A stretch of 64,000 nt of DNA from Nioella sp964229645 (GTDB taxonomy: Bacteria > Pseudomonadota > Alphaproteobacteria > Rhodobacterales > Rhodobacteraceae): the NCBI RefSeq assembly GCF_964229645.1, contig NZ_CAXREX010000324.1, positions 21,973-85,972 of the forward strand, written 5' to 3'. Both the position numbers and the translations under genes were made by a program. Below are positions 16,631 through 24,720 of the stretch, in pieces. Position 1 is the stretch's first letter. Each line of letters starts with the position of its first letter. The notes beneath the pieces were generated by a model. The model was given only the letters and a program-made list of their open reading frames with translations. It ran no database searches and was not told the DNA's origin.

Positions 16631-18211
16631 ATGCCCGTCACGGCGAGTGAATTGACGATCGACAACCGCGCCAGTGCGACCGAAATGGCGGAAACCATTT
16701 TCGGTGACGGGGTGCAGGTCATCAGTGCCTCTTATTCCGGTGACCGGAATTCCTCGGGCATATGGACAGACGGCGATGCCATCTCGCCCGATGCAACCCC
16801 CTCCGACACCGGCGTCATCCTGTCCACGGGCCGGGTGACAGATTTCACCAACTCCTCGGGCGATCCCAACGTTCGCAGCAACACCTCGACCAATACGCGC
16901 GGGGTGAACAACGATTCCGATTTCAACACGCTGGCAGGGCGCGCCACCTATGACGCGGCCATCCTGGAAGCCAGTTTCATCCCCGATGGCGATACGCTGA
17001 CGATGCAGTTCATCTTCGCGTCCGAAGAGTATCCTGAATATGTCGGGTCGGTCTTCAACGACGCAGTGGGCATCTGGATCAACGGGGTCGAGGTCGCCTC
17101 TCCGGTCTTCGAATTCGCCCGCATCAACAACGTCAATAACTCGTCGAACGAAACGCTCTACGTCGACAATACCGGCGATGTCGCGAATACCGAGATGGAC
17201 GGTTACACCGTCACGCTTTCGGTCAAGATGGATGTCAATCCAAACACGGTGAACACGATCAAGCTGGGCATCGCCGACGTGGCCGACAGCAGCTATGACT
17301 CCGCTCTGCTGATCGCCGCAAACTCCGTCCAGGGGCAGATTTTCGCAGAGGACGACACCGGCACATTGGCGGGCTATGGCGATATCTCGGTGGATGTGCT
17401 GGCCAATGACCAGGCCCCCAATTCCATGGTCGTGACCCATATCAACGGCCAGGCCGTGACCACCGGCAGCACGATCACGCTCAGCAACGGGTTCGACATC
17501 ACGCTTCAGGCGGATGGGACGCTACTGGTCGAGCCGCCCGCAGGCTACAGCCTGCCCGCGACGCCCGAAGACTTCACCTTCTCCTACACTGCGGCGGCCG
17601 GGGGCGGGGCCGGCATTTCCGACACGGCCTTCGTCACCATCACCACGATCCCCTGCTTTGCCAGGGGCACCCGCATCCGCACCGATCGGGGTGAGATCCC
17701 GGTTGAGGACCTGCGCGTTGGTGACATGGTCGAGACCCGCGACAACGGCCTGCAACCCATTCGCTGGATTGGCCACCGGCACGTGGAAGCAATCGGCAGG
17801 TTCGCCCCGATCGTGATCGAACGCGGGACCATGGGCTTTCATGAAACGCTGGTTCTGTCGCCTCAGCATCGGGTTCTGGTGCGTCACCACATGGCCGAAC
17901 TTCTGTTCGGCGAGGACGAGGTGCTGGTCGCGGCCAAGGACCTGGTCAACGACTGCTCGATCCGGGTGCGCGAAGGCGGAACGGTCGACTACTACCACCT
18001 GCTTTTCGACCAGCATCAGATCATCTGGTCCGAGGGGCTTCTGACGGAAAGCTTCCACCCAGGCCCGCAGACCCTTGCCGGATTCGACGATGCGGTGCGG
18101 GACGAGCTGTTTGCGCTCTTCCCCGAACTCGATCCGGGCACCGGCGCAGGCTATGGCGCCTCGGCCCGTCCCAGCCTGCGCAGCTACGAGGCGGCGGCCC
18201 TGCTGGCCTAG
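16631..18211 (+). CDS. Hint-domain protein with choice-of-anchor L domain
   Basis: The 526-residue protein has a choice-of-anchor L region (about 15-230, with FIFASEEYPEYVGSVFNDAV), an Ig/cadherin-like stretch to about 335, then a Hint_2 domain (about 340-490). The Hint part begins PCFARGTRIRTDRGEIPVED with Cys342 at the splice-type position and ends FDQHQIIWSEG. In Rhodobacterales such proteins are usually surface or secreted, and Hint may self-cleave; no signal peptide is visible, so type I secretion is plausible. The ATG at 16631 follows GAGCAGGA. A second, degenerate Hint gene follows 88 bp later on the same strand. Confidence 0.8.
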   Translation: MPVTASELTIDNRASATEMAETIFGDGVQVISASYSGDRNSSGIWTDGDAISPDATPSDTGVILSTGRVTDFTNSSGDPNVRSNTSTNTRGVNNDSDFNTLAGRATYDAAILEASFIPDGDTLTMQFIFASEEYPEYVGSVFNDAVGIWINGVEVASPVFEFARINNVNNSSNETLYVDNTGDVANTEMDGYTVTLSVKMDVNPNTVNTIKLGIADVADSSYDSALLIAANSVQGQIFAEDDTGTLAGYGDISVDVLANDQAPNSMVVTHINGQAVTTGSTITLSNGFDITLQADGTLLVEPPAGYSLPATPEDFTFSYTAAAGGGAGISDTAFVTITTIPCFARGTRIRTDRGEIPVEDLRVGDMVETRDNGLQPIRWIGHRHVEAIGRFAPIVIERGTMGFHETLVLSPQHRVLVRHHMAELLFGEDEVLVAAKDLVNDCSIRVREGGTVDYYHLLFDQHQIIWSEGLLTESFHPGPQTLAGFDDAVRDELFALFPELDPGTGAGYGASARPSLRSYEAAALLA

Positions 18212-18299
18212 GTCACATTCTTTCCCCATTTCCGCAAAACTTCGGCCCCAGCTCCACGGATAAGCTCCAATCAATCATAACGTGGGGCATTGTTTCGAT

Positions 18300-19319
18300 A
18301 TGGGTTGGCTGGCGATCTGGGATGGGCGGAAGCTCACACATGTGGCGCGCGACGCGCGCAGGGCAGAGCTGTGCGAGGGCACGATCCGTTTCGAGATGCA
18401 CCTTCGCGGGGACATCCAGACGCCTGTCATCCTGTGGCAGGGCCGCACCGGCACCGCGCGCGACCTGCGCGTCCTGGCCAGGCCCGACGGAACCGTCAGC
18501 TTCGAACATGGCACGTCGATTGTCGAAACGCAGCCCGGTTTCTTGTTGTCTGGCGAACCGCTGCATCTGCACTATAGCTGGTCCCGGCTCGGGCACGGTG
18601 GGCAACTGGTTCTCAAGAACCTTCAGACCGGCGCGGAAAGCACCACGTTTCTAAGCGCCCACGCCCCCCGCGAACTGGCCGAGATCGTGCCGGAAACGCC
18701 CGGCCCGATGCTGTCGGTCAGCTATGCGGGCGTTGCGAACCATGCCCTGCCCGACATCCCCCTGCCCGGTCTCGACGGGGCTGTAAAGGTGGCAACCCCA
18801 GATGGTCCCGTGCCCGTGGCACGCCTGGGCGTCGGGGCAAAAGTTCTGACACGCAGCGGGCGCGAACAGACCGTGCGCTGGATCGGGAAAAGTGAACGCA
18901 TGGCCCGCGGCAGCGACGCCCCCGTGCTACTGCGCGCACCCTATTTCGGGCTGTTCGAAGATATCCTGGTCTCCCGCAATCAGCCGCTGCTGCTATCTGG
19001 ATGCGAGGTGGAATACCTCTTCGGACACGAAGAGGTCTTGGCGCAGGTCGAAGATATCCGCCGTGCGGGCGCCGCACGCATCAGCCTTGCTCAGCCCGTG
19101 GTGACGCTGCACCACGTGCTGCTCGATGACCACGATTGCCTGATGTCCGGGCGCAGCGCGCTGGCCTCGAACTTGCTGGCAGATGTCCTGGCGGCCGAAG
19201 GCAAGTCCACCGCGCGGCTCGACCAGGCCGACCGGCAAAGTGCCTGGCCGATGATCGACCGGCCCTCGGCGCAGGCGTGGCTGGAGATGCTGTCGCAAAA
19301 CCGTCCGGCAGCCGCCTGA
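18300..19319 (+). CDS. Hint-domain-like protein lacking the catalytic cysteine
   Basis: The 339-residue protein has a LamG-like beta-rich N-terminal half (FEMHLRGDIQTPVILWQGRT). Residues about 155-300 align by eye with the Hint domain of the neighbour: VATPDGPVPVARLGVG matches IRTDRGEIPVEDLRVG, and both have RWIG. The position of the neighbour's Cys342 is about Gly157 here, and the closing FDQH motif is replaced by LDDHDCLMSG. It is therefore unlikely to splice or self-cleave. I chose the ATG at 18300; a GTG six codons earlier is possible. Tandem placement suggests the two proteins act together or arose by duplication. Confidence 0.65.
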   Translation: MGWLAIWDGRKLTHVARDARRAELCEGTIRFEMHLRGDIQTPVILWQGRTGTARDLRVLARPDGTVSFEHGTSIVETQPGFLLSGEPLHLHYSWSRLGHGGQLVLKNLQTGAESTTFLSAHAPRELAEIVPETPGPMLSVSYAGVANHALPDIPLPGLDGAVKVATPDGPVPVARLGVGAKVLTRSGREQTVRWIGKSERMARGSDAPVLLRAPYFGLFEDILVSRNQPLLLSGCEVEYLFGHEEVLAQVEDIRRAGAARISLAQPVVTLHHVLLDDHDCLMSGRSALASNLLADVLAAEGKSTARLDQADRQSAWPMIDRPSAQAWLEMLSQNRPAAA

Positions 19320-19325
19320 CCGCGC

Positions 19326-19658
19326 CTAGTCCTCGTCTCCGAAGAAAGGCGTCATCTGCGCCACAATGACAGAGTTTTCATCCGCCGCGCGCTGCATCAG
19401 CTCGACTTCCTCGTCGGAAATCTCGTGGCCCATCTCGCGGCGTTCCTCCAGCGTGCCATAGCCCTGCACGTCAAGCGGTGCCATGTCGGCCTGCTTGAGG
19501 ATCGCCACGGTTTCGCGCACCGCCTCGGCTTCATCCACGCCCGAGGCATAGACCATCAGCGCCGCGCCGGTCGCCCCCTTGGGCAGGCCATCGCCCGACT
19601 TGCGGCCAAGCTCGACCACAAGCGTATAGACCTGCTGCTGTTTCTTTTCTTTCGCCAT
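19326..19658 (-). CDS. Conserved hypothetical protein, 110 aa
   Basis: This acidic protein starts MAKEKKQQQVYTLVVELGRK and contains no motif I can name. The predicted fold looks alpha/beta, with a long central helix (EAEAVRETVAILKQADM) and an acidic C-terminus (TPFFGDED). It converges on the Hint-like gene seven bases away and diverges from the Crp/Fnr gene at 19745. Similar small proteins seem common in Rhodobacterales, but I cannot assign a function. Confidence 0.7.
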   Translation of the reverse strand: MAKEKKQQQVYTLVVELGRKSGDGLPKGATGAALMVYASGVDEAEAVRETVAILKQADMAPLDVQGYGTLEERREMGHEISDEEVELMQRAADENSVIVAQMTPFFGDED

Positions 19659-19744
19659 GCCCTGCGCCTAGACCTCTGCGCCCTGCCGGTCAAGCGGGGC
19701 CTTGGGCATTGACGCGGGCGGCGCTTCGTTTCACCACTTGGGAC

Positions 19745-20338
19745 ATGAGTGACCTGCGCCGCCGCATCGCCTTTCCAAAGGGCACGACCCTGTTCCAGCC
19801 TGGCCAGGCCTGCCCGGGTCTCGTGTTGCTCGACAAGGGCACGATCAGGGTCACGCTGACCGCCGCCAACGGGCGCGAGGTCGTTCTCTACCGGGTCAGT
19901 CCCGGCGACATGTGCCTGCAAACCTTTGCCTGCCTCGTCGAAGGCCGCAGCTATTCGGCCGAGGGCGTGGCCGAAACCGACCTGGAAGGCGAGCTTGTGC
20001 CGCCCGACCAGTTCCGCACCCGGCTGGAAGGCGATCCCGACTTTCGCACGCTCGTCTTTTCCGCCGTGGCCAACCGCTTCGGCGAATACGAGAGGCTGAT
20101 CGAGGACGTGGCGCTGACCGGCTTCGATGCCCGGCTGGCACGGGTCCTGCTGCGGCTGGCCGACCCGGCGGGCGAGGTGCACGCCGCCCATAGCGCGCTG
20201 GCAGTCGAAACCGCCTCGGGCCGGGCCTTCGTCAGCCGCCGCATGGCCGAATTCGTCCGGCGGGGCCTGGTCGAACAGCTGCGCGGCGGAGTGCGGATCA
20301 CCGACCGCGCCGGATTGGAACGGATTGCCGCAGACTGA
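19745..20338 (+). CDS. Crp/Fnr-family transcriptional regulator
   Basis: The 197-residue protein has a cyclic-nucleotide-binding-like N-terminal domain (TTLFQPGQACPGLVLLDKGT) and a C-terminal winged helix with SRRMAEFVRRGLVEQ. It lacks the N-terminal cysteine cluster of oxygen-sensing FNR, so it is not a direct Fe-S oxygen sensor, although Cys34, Cys54 and Cys59 could sense redox state or persulfide. The ATG at 19745 is preceded by TTGGGAC. The gene for a small DUF2892 membrane protein follows by 80 bp, a pairing often seen with sulfur- or redox-responsive regulators. Confidence 0.85.
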   Translation: MSDLRRRIAFPKGTTLFQPGQACPGLVLLDKGTIRVTLTAANGREVVLYRVSPGDMCLQTFACLVEGRSYSAEGVAETDLEGELVPPDQFRTRLEGDPDFRTLVFSAVANRFGEYERLIEDVALTGFDARLARVLLRLADPAGEVHAAHSALAVETASGRAFVSRRMAEFVRRGLVEQLRGGVRITDRAGLERIAAD

Positions 20339-20418
20339 TGGTGACTCTGTCACCGCTGCCGGGCCGGGGCCTGCGCTATGATCCCCTCATAACGCAAGCA
20401 CCCGAAAGGAGCCGTCTC

Positions 20419-20619
20419 ATGCTTCGCAACGAAGGTAACATCGACCGCGCCCTGCGCATCATCGCGGGCATCGTTCTCATCGCTCTCGTCTTCGTCGGTC
20501 CGCAGACCAACTGGGGCTGGATCGGAATCGTGCCGCTGGCCACCGGCCTCGTGGGCTTCTGCCCGCTCTACCGGATCCTCGGCATCAATACCTGCCCGGT
20601 GTCCCAACGTCAGGGGTGA
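20419..20619 (+). CDS. DUF2892 (YgaP-type) small membrane protein
   Basis: The 66-residue protein reads NEGNIDRALRIIAGIVLIAL, then a second helix ending GFCPLYRILGINTCP. This is the DUF2892 pattern: N-x-D-R-x-x-R near the start and a conserved CPLY...G-x-x-TC end with two cysteines. In YgaP this module follows a rhodanese domain and is linked to thiocyanate or sulfide handling. The ATG at 20419 follows AAAGGAG. It lies downstream of a Crp/Fnr gene and is probably its target or operon partner. Confidence 0.85.
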   Translation: MLRNEGNIDRALRIIAGIVLIALVFVGPQTNWGWIGIVPLATGLVGFCPLYRILGINTCPVSQRQG

Positions 20620-20693
20620 TCTGAGTACCCCGGTCCCCACCCCTGGGCAGGGGGTGGGGGTCGACATGGGCCGGCGTGACAGGGACGGTACGA

Positions 20694-21458
20694 TCAGCGT
20701 CGGCCCATGAAATCGCTGCTGACCGTCCCGTGAAAGCAGCGCGGGAAGAACGGGTAGGTATCCGTCGCAAAATAGGTGAGCGTTCCGTTGACCACGGCGG
20801 CGTTGCACTGGTCGAGATTGCCTGCCCCTTCCACGAACACCCAGTCTTCCTCGTAGGTGCCGTCATAGGCGCCAAACGGAGCCGAGGCGCGCGTGCCCTC
20901 TCGCAACTGCCAGCCCGACTGGGCGGCGTCACCGATATAGTGGATCTCGAACCCGTCTGCGGCCCAGCCGATCAGGCTACCGGACTGCGAGCCCACCAAC
21001 GCCTCGGACACGCCGTGGTAATGGTAGAGCCCCCGGTGATCCACATGCGCATTCTGCGCGTCCATCCCCAGCAGCTCCGCCGCGCCCATGCCTTCCAGCC
21101 GCCACCCCGAGGACGGATCGCGGGAAAAGCCCCGCGGGCTGTTGGCATCGTAGAAATCCGCCGTTCCGGGCCGGAACAGAATGCCCGTCACCGAAACGCC
21201 CGAGCTTTGGGTGTTTTGCGTGATCCGCCCGGTCACCTCGGGGTCTGCGTCGACACAGACGCGGGTCGCTTGCTGGCGGAAGCTGTTGGGATTGCCCCGG
21301 TTGGGGAACTGCCCGATGTCATGGTTCGGGCTGGAATTGGACGTGACGCAAAGCTGCGCGCCCTCCAGCCTGACATCAACCTCGTTTTCATGCGCAAAGG
21401 CCCCGTCGGCCATCGCGGCAAGCCCGATGAGGGCGCTCAGGGAAAACAGTCTCAGCAT
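20694..21458 (-). CDS. Secreted YHYH-domain protein
   Basis: The 254-residue precursor has a signal peptide (MLRLFSLSALIGLAAMADGA, cleaved after AFA). The mature part has the eponymous YHYH motif in HVDHRGLYHYHGVSEALVGS, along with VCVDADPE and a C-terminal region with two cysteines (DQCNAAV, FPRCFHG). YHYH proteins are periplasmic or extracellular and of unknown function; the His pairs suggest metal binding. The ATG at 21458 follows GGAGGACC, which favours it over the ATG six codons upstream. Confidence 0.85.
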   Translation of the reverse strand: MLRLFSLSALIGLAAMADGAFAHENEVDVRLEGAQLCVTSNSSPNHDIGQFPNRGNPNSFRQQATRVCVDADPEVTGRITQNTQSSGVSVTGILFRPGTADFYDANSPRGFSRDPSSGWRLEGMGAAELLGMDAQNAHVDHRGLYHYHGVSEALVGSQSGSLIGWAADGFEIHYIGDAAQSGWQLREGTRASAPFGAYDGTYEEDWVFVEGAGNLDQCNAAVVNGTLTYFATDTYPFFPRCFHGTVSSDFMGRR

Positions 21459-21539
21459 GCGTTGGTCCTCCTGCACTTATCCTGTGCAGGCTCAAACGCG
21501 CGGCCTTGAGAATTCCGTCGAAACTGGCCCGATACCGGC

Positions 21540-21791
21540 CTATCTGCCGCGCAACTGGCGCGCGCCCCAGATGATCAGGCAGGCCCCGGCGAAGCCGACC
21601 AGACCTTGCGAAATCCACGTGGCCGAGGCCGAGATGCCGACCAGCCGCAGCAGGAAATTCGCCACGATCGCCCCGACGATCCCCAGAATGACATTGGCGA
21701 CCAGGCCGGTTTCCGCCCGCATGAACGTGCTGGCACCCCATCCGGCCAACCCGCCCACGACGATCGCCGCGATCCATCCCAAACCTTGCAT
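21540..21791 (-). CDS. GlsB/YeaQ/YmgE family membrane protein
   Basis: The 83-residue protein has three hydrophobic helices with glycine-rich spacing (WIAAIVVGGLAGWGAS, GIVGAIVANFLLRLVG, GLVGFAGACLIIWGA), the transglycosylase-associated/GlsB stress-protein pattern. The exact role is unknown; family members are often induced by stress. Two ATGs two codons apart share one GGAG motif; the one at 21791 has the better spacing. Confidence 0.85.
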   Translation of the reverse strand: MQGLGWIAAIVVGGLAGWGASTFMRAETGLVANVILGIVGAIVANFLLRLVGISASATWISQGLVGFAGACLIIWGARQLRGR

Positions 21792-21871
21792 GCACATGCT
21801 CCACGCCGTTTCGACGGGGGGAGACTAGCACGGTTGCCCCGCAAGACAGCGGAAAAATGACGCGGGGGTCA

Positions 21872-21887
21872 GCGTTTTCGAAAACGC
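21872..21887. repeat. 16-bp perfect palindrome with TTCGAA centre
   Basis: GCGTTTTCGAAAACGC is fully symmetric and lies 3' of dapD. A second weaker hairpin (GCGCCTTCTCGG against CCCGAAGAGGCGC) follows up to about 21924 and may act as the dapD terminator on the minus strand. It resembles the palindromes at 23782-23823. Confidence 0.5.
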
Positions 21888-21935
21888 GCCTTCTCGGACT
21901 TTTCGCAAAGCCCGAAGAGGCGCCCGGCTCGCGGT

Positions 21936-22763
21936 TCAGTCGCGCAGAAGCTCGTTGATGCCGGTCTTGGACCGGGTCTGTTCATCAACCCGCTTCACGA
22001 TCACGGCGCAGTAAAGGTTGATCCCGTTCTTCGACGGCATAGAGCCTGCCACGACCACCGAGTAAGGCGGCACTTCGCCATACATGACCTCGCCGGTTTC
22101 GCGATCGACGATCTTGGTGGACTTGCCGATGAAGACACCCATGCCAAGCACCGAACCCTCGCGCACGATGCAGCCTTCCACGACTTCCGACCGCGCCCCG
22201 ATAAAGCAGTTGTCCTCGATGATCGTCGGGCCAGCCTGCATCGGCTCCAGCACGCCGCCGATGCCGACACCGCCCGACAGGTGCACGTTCTTGCCGATCT
22301 GCGCGCAGCTGCCCACCGTGGCCCAGGTATCGACCATGGTGCCGCTGTCCACATAAGCGCCGAGATTCACGAAGGACGGCATCAGAACCACGCCCGGCGC
22401 GATATAGGCCGATTTGCGCACCACGCAGTTGGGCACCGCGCGGAAGCCCGCCGCGCTCCATTCGTTTTCGCCCCAGGTCGCCCATTTGCTGTCGACCTTG
22501 TCCCACCAGCTGCCGCCCTGCGGGCTGCCGGACTGCATTTCCATGTCCTTCAGGCGGAAGCCAAGCAGCACGGCCTTCTTGGCCCACTGGTTGACGTGCC
22601 AGTCGCCGTTCTCCTGCCGCTCGGCCACGCGCAGGCTGCCGCTGTCGAGCGCATTCAGCGTGTCCTCGATCGCTTCACGGGTTTCGCCGGTGGTGGCGGG
22701 GGTGATCTGGTCGCGTGCGTCCCACGCGGCTTCGATGGCAGCTTCGAGCTGGGCGTTCGACAT
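21936..22763 (-). CDS. dapD: 2,3,4,5-tetrahydropyridine-2,6-dicarboxylate N-succinyltransferase
   Basis: The 275-residue enzyme transfers succinyl from succinyl-CoA to tetrahydrodipicolinate in lysine and DAP biosynthesis. The central part is a left-handed beta-helix of hexapeptide repeats (YIAPGVVLMPSFVNLGAYVD, then IGKNVHLSGGVGIGG and FIGARSEVVEG). Length and sequence are typical of DapD. The ATG at 22763 follows CGGAGG. It pairs functionally with dapE at 15264-16406. Confidence 0.95.
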   Translation of the reverse strand: MSNAQLEAAIEAAWDARDQITPATTGETREAIEDTLNALDSGSLRVAERQENGDWHVNQWAKKAVLLGFRLKDMEMQSGSPQGGSWWDKVDSKWATWGENEWSAAGFRAVPNCVVRKSAYIAPGVVLMPSFVNLGAYVDSGTMVDTWATVGSCAQIGKNVHLSGGVGIGGVLEPMQAGPTIIEDNCFIGARSEVVEGCIVREGSVLGMGVFIGKSTKIVDRETGEVMYGEVPPYSVVVAGSMPSKNGINLYCAVIVKRVDEQTRSKTGINELLRD

Positions 22764-22921
22764 GGGGGGCCTCCGGTTTCCTTGGTCCCGCGCGCTATAG
22801 CCGACCGCCCCCCTCGGCTCAATCCGCAAATACGACGCTTCACGCTTGCGCGAAGACGGCTTTCAACCGGGCGGGGGGCGCGCTAGCCTTGCCCACAGGC
22901 AGGACAAGAAGGATACGAGTG

Positions 22922-23767
22922 ATGACCGACGACCCCCGCGACGGGCTTTTCCGTGACGCCCATACCGATATCGAGACCGCCCGCCAGGTCCCCGACACCC
23001 CCCAGACCCGCGCCCCCGCCTACCGGCTGGCCTTCACCGACGACGATTTCATGTGCCGGGACGAACTGCGGCCGGTGCGCCTTCAGCTCGAACTGCTGAA
23101 GCCCCAGATGATGCTCGATGAGTACGGGGTGAAATCGACCATCGTGATGTTCGGCGGCGCGCGGATTCCGGAACCCTCCAAGGCAGGCAGCGCCCGGACA
23201 GACACGCTGAGGGAGCTGTCGAAATACTACGACGAGGCACGCTCATTCGCCCGCATCATGACCGAGCGCAGCCTCGGCAACGGCCAGCACGACAACATCA
23301 TCGTCACCGGCGGCGGTCCCGGCGTGATGGAGGCGGGCAGCCGCGGCGCAGCCGATGCAGGCGGCGTGTCGATCGGGCTCAACATCGTGCTGCCGCATGA
23401 ACAGGCGCCCAACGAATACGTCACGCCCGACCTGTGCTTCAACTTCCACTACTTCGCCATCCGCAAGATGCATTTCCTGATGCGTGCCAAGGCAATCACC
23501 ATCTTCCCCGGCGGGTTCGGCACGCTGGACGAGATGTTCGAAAGCCTGACCCTGATCCAGACCGGACGCATGGAACGGGTGCCCTTCCTGCTCTTCGGGC
23601 GCGCCTTCTGGGAACGGATCATCAACTGGCAGGCGCTGGCCGATGCAGGCACGATCAGCCCGGAGGATCTCGATCTCTTCCGCTTCGTGGAAACCGCCGA
23701 GGAAGCGGTCGATGTGCTCGACAGCTGGGGCGACACCGCCCGACGCGGGGGTATTCCCGGCCGCTGA
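22922..23767 (+). CDS. LOG-family protein (TIGR00730-like)
   Basis: The 281-residue Rossmann-fold protein has the LOG motifs VTGGGPGVMEAGSRGA and FPGGFGTLDEMFE (the PGGxGTxxE nucleotide-binding signature). Family members include cytokinin phosphoribohydrolases that release free base from nucleotide monophosphates. This longer variant, with about a 75-residue N-terminal extension, is common in bacteria and its physiological substrate is unclear. The ATG at 22922 follows AAGGATACGAGTG. Two perfect palindromes follow the stop. Confidence 0.85.
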   Translation: MTDDPRDGLFRDAHTDIETARQVPDTPQTRAPAYRLAFTDDDFMCRDELRPVRLQLELLKPQMMLDEYGVKSTIVMFGGARIPEPSKAGSARTDTLRELSKYYDEARSFARIMTERSLGNGQHDNIIVTGGGPGVMEAGSRGAADAGGVSIGLNIVLPHEQAPNEYVTPDLCFNFHYFAIRKMHFLMRAKAITIFPGGFGTLDEMFESLTLIQTGRMERVPFLLFGRAFWERIINWQALADAGTISPEDLDLFRFVETAEEAVDVLDSWGDTARRGGIPGR

Positions 23768-23773
23768 ACCAGC

Positions 23774-23830
23774 GGCGGGGAAACGATCTTCGAAGATCGT
23801 TGCAAGAATTTTCGAAAATTCTTCCCCGCC
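23774..23830. repeat. Nested double palindrome (two 20-bp palindromes inside an outer stem)
   Basis: AACGATCTTCGAAGATCGTT (23782-23801) and AAGAATTTTCGAAAATTCTT (23804-23823) are each perfect 20-bp palindromes centred on TTCGAA and separated by two bases. They are enclosed by GGCGGGG (23774-23780) and CCCCGCC (23824-23830), so the whole can fold as a three-way junction on either strand. It lies between convergent genes and probably terminates transcription in both directions. Confidence 0.8.
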
Positions 23831-23841
23831 CGTTGGGCGGG

Positions 23842-24720
23842 TCACTCCAGGATCACCTCGACCAGTTCGGTGGGCAGGATCGGGCTGAAATTGTCGTCCG
23901 AGACCATGCTGGCCACCAGCCGCCCCTGGCCATCGCGCCAGATGCTCAGCCCTTCGAGGTTGGAAAAGGCCCCATGGCTCGACTGCCAGGCGATCCGCCC
24001 GCCCGAAAACCCTTCAGGGCCCAAGTCAAAGACCCGGATCCGGGCGGCGAAGCCGAAGAGCAGGCTGAAATCCCGCTCCAGCAGGTAGAACCGCCCCCGG
24101 TCGTCGAAATCGGCCCCGACGGGCCGGAAAGACCCGAGGCGCGGAATGCTCAGCGCCTGCTGCCACTGCCCGTTGGCATGGCGAAAGACGGGAATCTCTG
24201 GCCCTTCCGACACTTCCGGAAGGGTGTAGAGCCTTCCCTCCGCGTCCACGGCCAGCGCTTCGAGCGAGCCATTGGCCTCCATCACGGCGAAGCCTGGGGC
24301 GGCGGGCAAGATCACCGCCCCGTCCTCGGTCAGCATCACCACCCGATGGTCGCCCTCGAAAGACAGGAACAGACGCCCGCGCCCGTCCATGGCCAGCCCC
24401 TCGCTGTCGCGCTGTCCCCTCTGGCCGCGCTCGCCGCTGCGCGCCATCAGCAAGGCGGCCGGTGCCAGCGCCACGCCCGTCACCTCGCCGCTGCCGCCCC
24501 GCGCGACCGTGCCCCGGAACAATGCCCCCCGGTCCGAGAGCAGCACGATCCCGCGCCCGCCGTCGGTTACCTCGATCGCGGATAGCCCGCCCAGCATCGG
24601 GTCCGGCCCGTCAAGCGCGAAGGCGCCCAGAAGGCGCGCGGGGCCCTCGGCCCAGGCAGAAAGGGTAATCGCGCCCGCCAGCGCCGCCGTCAGGGCGAGC
24701 TGAGCAAGACGCGGGTGCAT
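23842..24720 (-). CDS. Secreted esterase-like activity of phytase family protein
   Basis: The 292-residue precursor has a signal peptide (AQLALTAALAGAITLSAWA) followed by a beta-propeller-like sequence with repeated GLSAIEVTDGGRGIVLLSDR and GSLEALAVDAEGRLYTLPE units. This fits the Esterase-like/phytase domain PF13449. The substrate is unknown. Its ATG at 24720 lies inside the end of mepA (31-bp overlap), so it is translated from the same message. Confidence 0.75.
   Translation of the reverse strand: MHPRLAQLALTAALAGAITLSAWAEGPARLLGAFALDGPDPMLGGLSAIEVTDGGRGIVLLSDRGALFRGTVARGGSGEVTGVALAPAALLMARSGERGQRGQRDSEGLAMDGRGRLFLSFEGDHRVVMLTEDGAVILPAAPGFAVMEANGSLEALAVDAEGRLYTLPEVSEGPEIPVFRHANGQWQQALSIPRLGSFRPVGADFDDRGRFYLLERDFSLLFGFAARIRVFDLGPEGFSGGRIAWQSSHGAFSNLEGLSIWRDGQGRLVASMVSDDNFSPILPTELVEVILE

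Noticed and set aside
16631..19319. Inteins in the two Hint proteins
   Set aside because: There is no host protein continuing on both sides of the Hint part and no homing endonuclease; they are Hint_2 proteins, not inteins.
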